Positions 57,464-64,000 of a stretch of DNA of 64,000 nucleotides are shown here, piece after piece. The position numbers were made by a program, and so were the translations under genes. The stretch is taken from the NCBI GenBank assembly GCA_022376925.1, contig JAIOJX010000005.1, positions 156,875,501 through 156,939,500 on the forward strand, read 5' to 3'. Position 1 is the first letter of the stretch, and every line of letters begins with the position of its first letter. A model generated the notes under the pieces. It ran no database searches. It saw only the letters and a list, made by a program, of their open reading frames with translations, and had not been told where the DNA came from. The stretch comes from Tragulus kanchil. Its lineage: Eukaryota; Chordata; Mammalia; Artiodactyla; Tragulidae.

Positions 57464-59660
57464 AGGCGCTTTATTATACTGTGCAGGGCAGGTTACCAGT
57501 TATACGTCTTCTTCATGTACGTTATCCCATGTGCTGCCCCCTCAGCACTCCGGTAAGGCACACAGAGCCACGAGTGTGATTCCCCTTTGGACCGGAGAGG
57601 AAGCTGAGGCACACCCCTCCCCAGCTGTGGCGCAGGGAGCATGCAGGCCTCCCGGGCGTGCTCCACTGGCCTGGGAAGTCTGGTAAGCCAACCTGCCAGG
57701 CGGGTGTTTTCCCTCAGCCTCCACCCTCCCTGCACCCGGGGAGCTTTGTTCTCCAAACAAACGGCAGCCTGGAAGTAATTCATCCCAACAAACACAAGTT
57801 CTGTGGTTCAGTTTTTCATTCTCAAGGAGAGGAACATAATCCCAGGTTCTTCGTGACTATGGGGCCACAGGGAAACTGAAGACAGGGCGACAAAGGGTCC
57901 CTCTCCGGCCAGGTTTGAGCGCAAGAGCAGCAGGTGCAGCCTTCCCCAACAGGCAGCAGATGGCCTGGGCCCACCACACTGTGCTGTCCACACAGCCCAC
58001 TTATCAGCCCTCCCTGTGGGCAAACACCCAGGCTGGACCCAGGCACCGTCCCCTCTCTCCCTCCCCGCCCAACCCCAGCAAAAGCAAACACTCCCCGCCC
58101 CTGCCCGGGGCCCCTCCGCTCTTAATTCAGCACCGCTGTCTGGCCGGGCTCCTTCACAAGTGCTCATTAGAGGGGATTTGTGACCGTCAGCCGGGGAGCA
58201 GGAGCCCGGAAAGGGTGATTTAGCACAAGCCTCGCCCGCAGGCTCTTAGGTTTCACCAAGGGCCGGGTTGACTCTCTGTGATTTAGGATTCCTGGGAAAG
58301 CTGTGGCGCGTTCCATTCCTGCCGGGGGCACTTGTGGACATGTATATCTGCCCCGGAAGGGACGTTAGTCATCCACGGTGTCAAGGCTGCTGTTGCTAGC
58401 TGCCAAGCATGGCTCTGAGAGCCGAGAAAATGAGATTAGCCCCTTTTTAGAGTGCCTTTCTTTCTTGTAAATCTTCCTTAATCCCTGAGTTTGGAAGAAT
58501 TTCTGTCTGGACAAGGACCTTGGTGTGACCCTTACGTAACCACAACACCTTTTGCTCCGGAAGGCCACTGGACCACCAGGGAAGTCCCTGAAGGCGCTTT
58601 ATTATACTGTGCAGGGCAGGTTACCAGTTATACGTCTTCTTCATGTACGTTATCCCATGTGCTGCCCCCTCAGCACTCCGGTAAGGCACACAGAGCCACG
58701 AGTGTGATTCCCCTTTGGACCGGAGAGGAAGCTGAGGCACACCCCTCCCCAGCTGTGGCGCAGGGAGCATGCAGGCCTCCCGGGCGTGCTCCACTGGCCT
58801 GGGAAGTCTGGTAAGCCAACCTGCCAGGCGGGTGTTTTCCCTCAGCCTCCACCCTCCCTGCACCCGGGGAGCTTTGTTCTCCAAACAAACGGCAGCCTGG
58901 AAGTAATTCATCCCAACAAACACAAGTTCTGTGGTTCAGTTTTTCATTCTCAAGGAGAGGAACATAATCCCAGGTTCTTCGTGACTATGGGGCCACAGGG
59001 AAACTGAAGACAGGGCGACAAAGGGTCCCTCTCCGGCCAGGTTTGAGCGCAAGAGCAGCAGGTGCAGCCTTCCCCAACAGGCAGCAGATGGCCTGGGCCC
59101 ACCACACTGTGCTGTCCACACAGCCCACTTATCAGCCCTCCCTGTGGGCAAACACCCAGGCTGGACCCAGGCACCGTCCCCTCTCTCCCTCCCCGCCCAA
59201 CCCCAGCAAAAGCAAACACTCCCCGCCCCTGCCCGGGGCCCCTCCGCTCTTAATTCAGCACCGCTGTCTGGCCGGGCTCCTTCACAAGTGCTCATTAGAG
59301 GGGATTTGTGACCGTCAGCCGGGGAGCAGGAGCCCGGAAAGGGTGATTTAGCACAAGCCTCGCCCGCAGGCTCTTAGGTTTCACCAAGGGCCGGGTTGAC
59401 TCTCTGTGATTTAGGATTCCTGGGAAAGCTGTGGCGCGTTCCATTCCTGCCGGGGGCACTTGTGGACATGTATATCTGCCCCGGAAGGGACGTTAGTCAT
59501 CCACGGTGTCAAGGCTGCTGTTGCTAGCTGCCAAGCATGGCTCTGAGAGCCGAGAAAATGAGATTAGCCCCTTTTTAGAGTGCCTTTCTTTCTTGTAAAT
59601 CTTCCTTAATCCCTGAGTTTGGAAGAATTTCTGTCTGGACAAGGACCTTGGTGTGACCCT
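57436..59660 (+). repeat. Tandem duplication D17 (~1.13 kb unit)
   Basis: 57436-58533 recurs at 58564-59660, starting gccactggaccaccaggg. Copy 1's end (cccttacgtaaccacaacac then cttttgctccgg) is a base-dropped version of 59657-59690 (ccctctcaccccgtaacc ... cctcttctccag). Confidence 0.93.
57890..58520. promoter_or_regulatory. Repeat-free block, candidate conserved noncoding element
   Basis: About 600 nt free of recognised repeats with several short homeobox-type words (ttaattc, gattagcccc, ttaatccc) and cttatcag. This is motif-level evidence only; conservation cannot be judged from one sequence. The second copy is 59018-59648. Confidence 0.2.
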
Positions 59661-60319
59661 CTCACCCCGTAACCACAACACCCTCTTCTCCAGCTGCCAG
59701 GAAGAGGCTCCACCCGAGCACCCCAAAGCCTCTGCGCCCCCAGCCCCAGCCCCTCCGCTCTGGGAAGCCCCTGGCTCTCTCCTCCGCTAGGAGCCCTCCC
59801 AGTGAAACAGAGAGGACACAGATCTGGGAAGGAGACCTGGGCATAGGGGCTGTCCGTCTCTGCCCGGGGTGACCCTGGGCAGGTCGCCTGCTCCAGCCAC
59901 CCTGTCCCATCTGTCAGGCTCAGGACCGCCGTGGCCGGGTGGTCCGCGCTCCTGACAGAGGTCCACAGAGTTCCCTCGTAACCTGCTGAGCACCAGGCAG
60001 CCATCAGCGGGGACAGTGACCTCAGTGCTGAGAAGGGGGCCAACACGGTGAGCTGTGGCTGTTGCTTAAATGGGTCGCAGTGCCCTCCACCCTGGGAATC
60101 CACAGTCACAAAACCCCAGAGTCAGCTGGTAGCTCCGGCACTTAAATAAGGTCCACAGAGAATGAACTGGAACCAGCACGTGGGTGGCGGGTTGCGGTCC
60201 GTCTGTGTGAGGAGTGATGTCTCAGAGCACTGTGCCGCTGAGCCCTGAGCCCTGAGCCCTTTCTTCCTACCCCTACCCCATCCCCCGTCCTCACTGCAGG
60301 CTAGCGTCTGCGGATGGGA
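59661..60319. other. Intergenic, unassigned
   Basis: GC-rich unique sequence with a short direct repeat of gagccct at about 60240-60261. I recognise no gene. Confidence 0.4.
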
Positions 60320-62518
60320 GCAGTGACAGCCCTGGGCTGGAAGCTGGCTCAGACTCCGTGCTCCTCACCACGAATCCTGGCCCAGGATGCCTGTCAGGGT
60401 TGCCGAGGAAGCCTCAGACCCTTGACTTAATCAGCAACCACATGCCTCATGGTCCCCAGTTCCTTGTCAGTCCATAGGACAGAGACATGAAGACAGAGGG
60501 CTGCAGCTTGGCTCTTTAGAATAGCCTGGGTCCACCCCAGAGATCCTGGCTGAATCGGTCCTGGGAGTGGTCTGGGTGCGAGGACTCCTCAGGGCTCCAC
60601 AGGCGGTTCCAGCCTGCAGCAGAGCTGGGAGCCCTGGGTCCAGAGTGACCAGAACGCACCACCTTCCCACACTCTGGTGTGCTCTCCCTTCCTATCTAGG
60701 AGTCAATTAGGACAGCCAGGAATGTCTTAAAAATAAGGACTGGAGGGGCTAAGTGGTGAAGAATCCACCTGCCAGTGCAGGGGGCACAGGTTCCATCCCT
60801 GGTCTGGGAAGATCCCACATGTCCGAGCAACTAAGCCCACGGCCCACAACTACTGAGCCTGTGCTCTGGAGCCCGGGAGCCACAACGACAGAACCCACGT
60901 GCTGCAAGACTGAAGGCCACACTCTAGACCCCACGTTCTGCAACAAGAGAAGCCACCACAGTGAGGAGCCTGTGCACCACAACTAGAGGGGAGCCCCACT
61001 CAGCTCAACGAGAGAAAGCCTGCCCACAGCAATGAAGACCCAGCGCAACCAAAAATAAAATGAAGAAAATTGTAAATGTTTTTTAAAAATTAAAGTGAGG
61101 ACCATCTCCATTTAACTAGCCAGTGAAAGCCACAGACCTAGATTGTGCACACAGAACTAGATCTGGGGGGCGAGAGCTCATAGGCTTCAACTGTTTTCAG
61201 CCTCTTCCGCCCTACTTCCCCATTCACTGTGTCAGGAAGAATTACCCATCCTCCCTCAGGAGGAGCAGGCCACGCTCACACTCCCCCAGACGAGGCCCCC
61301 ACGGTCACACCCAGCTGCCTCACCCCTCAGTCTCTTTGTCCGATGCAATTAACCCCCGCCCAAAAAAAACCCCAAGAATCTTCAGACATGCTTATTAAGA
61401 AAGCCAAACTTTGCTCTGGGGGGGCAGTGACAGCCCTGGGCTGGAAGCTGGCTCAGACTCCGTGCTCCTCACCACGAATCCTGGCCCAGGATGCCTGTCA
61501 GGGTTGCCGAGGAAGCCTCAGACCCTTGACTTAATCAGCAACCACATGCCTCATGGTCCCCAGTTCCTTGTCAGTCCATAGGACAGAGACATGAAGACAG
61601 AGGGCTGCAGCTTGGCTCTTTAGAATAGCCTGGGTCCACCCCAGAGATCCTGGCTGAATCGGTCCTGGGAGTGGTCTGGGTGCGAGGACTCCTCAGGGCT
61701 CCACAGGCGGTTCCAGCCTGCAGCAGAGCTGGGAGCCCTGGGTCCAGAGTGACCAGAACGCACCACCTTCCCACACTCTGGTGTGCTCTCCCTTCCTATC
61801 TAGGAGTCAATTAGGACAGCCAGGAATGTCTTAAAAATAAGGACTGGAGGGGCTAAGTGGTGAAGAATCCACCTGCCAGTGCAGGGGGCACAGGTTCCAT
61901 CCCTGGTCTGGGAAGATCCCACATGTCCGAGCAACTAAGCCCACGGCCCACAACTACTGAGCCTGTGCTCTGGAGCCCGGGAGCCACAACGACAGAACCC
62001 ACGTGCTGCAAGACTGAAGGCCACACTCTAGACCCCACGTTCTGCAACAAGAGAAGCCACCACAGTGAGGAGCCTGTGCACCACAACTAGAGGGGAGCCC
62101 CACTCAGCTCAACGAGAGAAAGCCTGCCCACAGCAATGAAGACCCAGCGCAACCAAAAATAAAATGAAGAAAATTGTAAATGTTTTTTAAAAATTAAAGT
62201 GAGGACCATCTCCATTTAACTAGCCAGTGAAAGCCACAGACCTAGATTGTGCACACAGAACTAGATCTGGGGAGCGAGAGCTCATAGGCTTCAACTGTTT
62301 TCAGCCTCTTCCGCCCCGTACTTCCCCATTCACTGTGTCAGGAAGAATTACCCATCCTCCCTCAGGAGGAGCAGGCCACGCTCACACTCCCCCAGACGAG
62401 GCCCCCACGGTCACACCCAGCTGCCTCACCCCTCAGTCTCTTTGTCCGATGCAATTAACCCCCGCCCAAAAAAAACCCCAAGAATCTTCAGACATGCTTA
62501 TTAAGAAAGCCAAACTTT
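60320..62518 (+). repeat. Tandem duplication D18 (~1.10 kb unit)
   Basis: 60320-61414 recurs at 61424-62518, starting gcagtgacagccctgggc and ending aagccaaacttt. Small differences occur (tctggggggcgag against tctggggagcgag; cgccctacttcc against cgccccgtacttcc). Confidence 0.93.
60747..61075 (+). mobile_element. CHR-2-type SINE, full length
   Basis: Head gctaagtggtgaagaatcca, B box caggttccatccctggtc, body cacaactactgagcctgtg and tail caaccaaaaataaaatgaag. The second copy is 61851-62179. Confidence 0.9.
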
Positions 62519-62582
62519 CTTGCTTGCTTTCAGAAGCAAAGTCACTGCATGTCACATATTTGTTTTTATACTTTTCTGGGCC

Positions 62583-62690
62583 AAGTGAGTCTGAGTGGGG
62601 CCCAAGATTCTGCATTCCTTAACACGCTCCTGGAGATGCCAGTGCTGCTGGTCTGGACTGCATGTGGCAAAGCAGGGAGCCGCACTAGGC
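62583..62690 (+). mobile_element. MER5A-type hAT fragment
   Basis: gagtggggcccaagattctg, cattccttaacacgctcctg and agatgccagtgctgctggtc match the MER5A 3' half. Confidence 0.65.
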
Positions 62691-63612
62691 ACCTGGCTTT
62701 TCCAGGTACCTTGTGTACCCCGGCAATTTAGAAGGGAGGAAAGTGAGGAAGGCCCAGAGAACAAGCATGTTTTACCCAAAGGCACACCATGGGCTGGGGA
62801 CCATCCTGGCGAGAACTCAGGGCTCTTGTAAATTAGGCTAGAGAATGCCTTCTCCACCTCGAGTCATGGGAAGCTACAAGATGGGGCCACACGGTCAGGA
62901 GGAACCATCAGGGAATACAATGAGTACCTGGGGGCAAAAAGCAAGGTGTGAATCACTGTGAGAATGAAACGGGGTGTCAGTGAAAACCGTAGGGTGGAGA
63001 ATGTGTGTGCCTCCTGGCTCGCGGAGGTGAAACTGGCGAAGGGCAAAGGAGGCATTTCCTACAGTGCCTCGGGAGTAGACACAGCCCTCTAGGAGTCAGG
63101 CTCGGAGAGGTGCACCGCCTCTCAACACCCGAGGAGGGGTGGCCTGCAGCCTCCTCCCCTCACTCTTCTATTCAAGAGGTCTTTGCCCCACACACAGCCT
63201 AACCAAGAATACCTGTCTCCATTCAGCTTTCCAGTAAGCACCCGCCGTGCGTTGAGGCAGCAAGAACAGAGTACGGATGAGGCAGCCTCGGCTTCAGCTG
63301 CGATCTGTGGGCTGTTGGGAGCAGACGGTGACCTGGATCCCAGTGGAGAGAATGTATTTCTTTAAGGGTGGTGCCCTGGAGGCTGCCGGCGGGGCTGGTG
63401 CCAGGCTTCCAGTGCCGTCCTGGCTGTGGGTGCTGAGGCCTGGAGCAGCCAGGCTGTGCCGGGGGCTAGGGGCGGTTGAGGGCTTTAGCTCACTCTTGCC
63501 GTGGTCTTACACGTAGGTGACTATCAGCTTTTGCGATCACGAGACTCAGTGCAGTGGCAAGGGAGCCCATGCTGGTAGAATGAGGGAGAAATGATGATCA
63601 GTTATTTTTAGC
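62691..63612. other. Intergenic, unassigned
   Basis: A MIR-like antisense scrap is possible at 62725-62790. Otherwise I recognise nothing. Confidence 0.35.
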
Positions 63613-63695
63613 TGTTGGATTGACCAGAAAGTTCCTGTGGGTCTTTCTGTAACATCTTATGGGAAAAAAATCTGAATGAACTTCTTGGCCAACCC
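63613..63695. mobile_element. Mariner-derived short palindromic element
   Basis: gttggattgaccagaaagtt at the left pairs with cttcttggccaacccc at the right as terminal inverted repeats. The middle, tttctgtaacatcttatggg, matches the ruminant mariner-type mini-element I know. It is about 83 nt, with no coding sequence. Confidence 0.7.
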
Positions 63696-64000
63696 CACAT
63701 TTATCTACCAGCTCCCCACCCCAGCCCCTAGTTGAGAAGCCCAGGAATGGCCAGGCTAGTAGCCATGCAGCAGGTCAGATCAAAGACAAGACAGTGGAGT
63801 TCAGGGCATCTGGATGGTGCACCCCAGTATCCCAGGCCAGACCCTCCACTCTCACTCTCCTGGGCGGGACGACCCATGGGCAGCGCCTGACCAGCTGGGT
63901 CTCCAGAGAGCCACCTCCACTGCCCCACCGCAGGGTCTAAGGACACGGCAGCACCCGGAGGACAGCAGACGGTGCCTAGGGGCTCTGCTGGTCGCTGAGA
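63696..64000. other. Intergenic, unassigned to window end
   Basis: I recognise nothing in this stretch. Confidence 0.35.

Noticed and set aside
55849..64000. A neighbouring gene such as KCNK17 (expected near the KIF6 3' end in mammals)
   Set aside because: No exon of a potassium channel or other gene could be recognised. The neighbour probably starts beyond the window.

Overview
This is a ruminant nuclear genomic window. The case rests on many copies of the Bov-tA SINE (tRNA-Glu-like head joined to a BovB-derived tail), CHR-2-type tRNA-Glu SINEs, a BovB 3' fragment, and older mammalian repeats (MIR, L2, CR1/L3, MaLR LTRs, L1M, MER5A). I cannot tell cattle, sheep, goat, buffalo or deer apart from the sequence alone.

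The only protein-coding gene I can support is the 3' end of KIF6, a kinesin-9 family motor linked to motile cilia, on the + strand. Seven exons join in one frame with canonical AG/GT borders: A 12852-12902, B 30807-30891, C 33038-33173, D 36944-37041, E 50901-50990, F 53858-53964 and G 54274-54383 (stop). Together they give 224 codons plus a stop and cover the C-terminal coiled coil and tail. The motor domain lies upstream of the window. An eighth, cassette-like exon (50523-50572) lies inside an antisense MaLR LTR. It matches a segment I recall in human KIF6, but here it is one base short of keeping the frame.

The dominant structure is a series of 18 direct tandem duplications. Each unit is about 1.07-1.19 kb, each is a different sequence, and the copies are nearly identical and abut head to tail. 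They take up roughly 20 kb of the 64 kb. Differences between copies cluster at the central junction, where homopolymers are miscounted, short indels occur and 20-50 nt of unalignable filler appears. This is what unmerged overlapping contig ends, or gap-filling with noisy reads, would produce. I read it as an assembly artefact rather than biology. It falsely duplicates KIF6 exons A, B, F and G whole and exon C in part. The true locus is probably about 44 kb.

Layout: 1-12.8 kb is KIF6 intron (L1M, L2, SINEs, CR1/L3). 13-30.8 kb is a large intron with SINEs, MIRs and a MaLR LTR. 30.8-37 kb holds exons B-D. 37-50.9 kb is an intron with a BovB end, an L1 ORF2 fossil, and a MaLR provirus whose 5' LTR was invaded by a C19orf53 processed pseudogene and then by a SINE. 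50.9-54.4 kb holds exons E-G. 54.4-64 kb is downstream intergenic sequence with an L2, SINEs, a MER5A fragment and a small mariner-derived palindrome. I found no RNA genes or CRISPR arrays.
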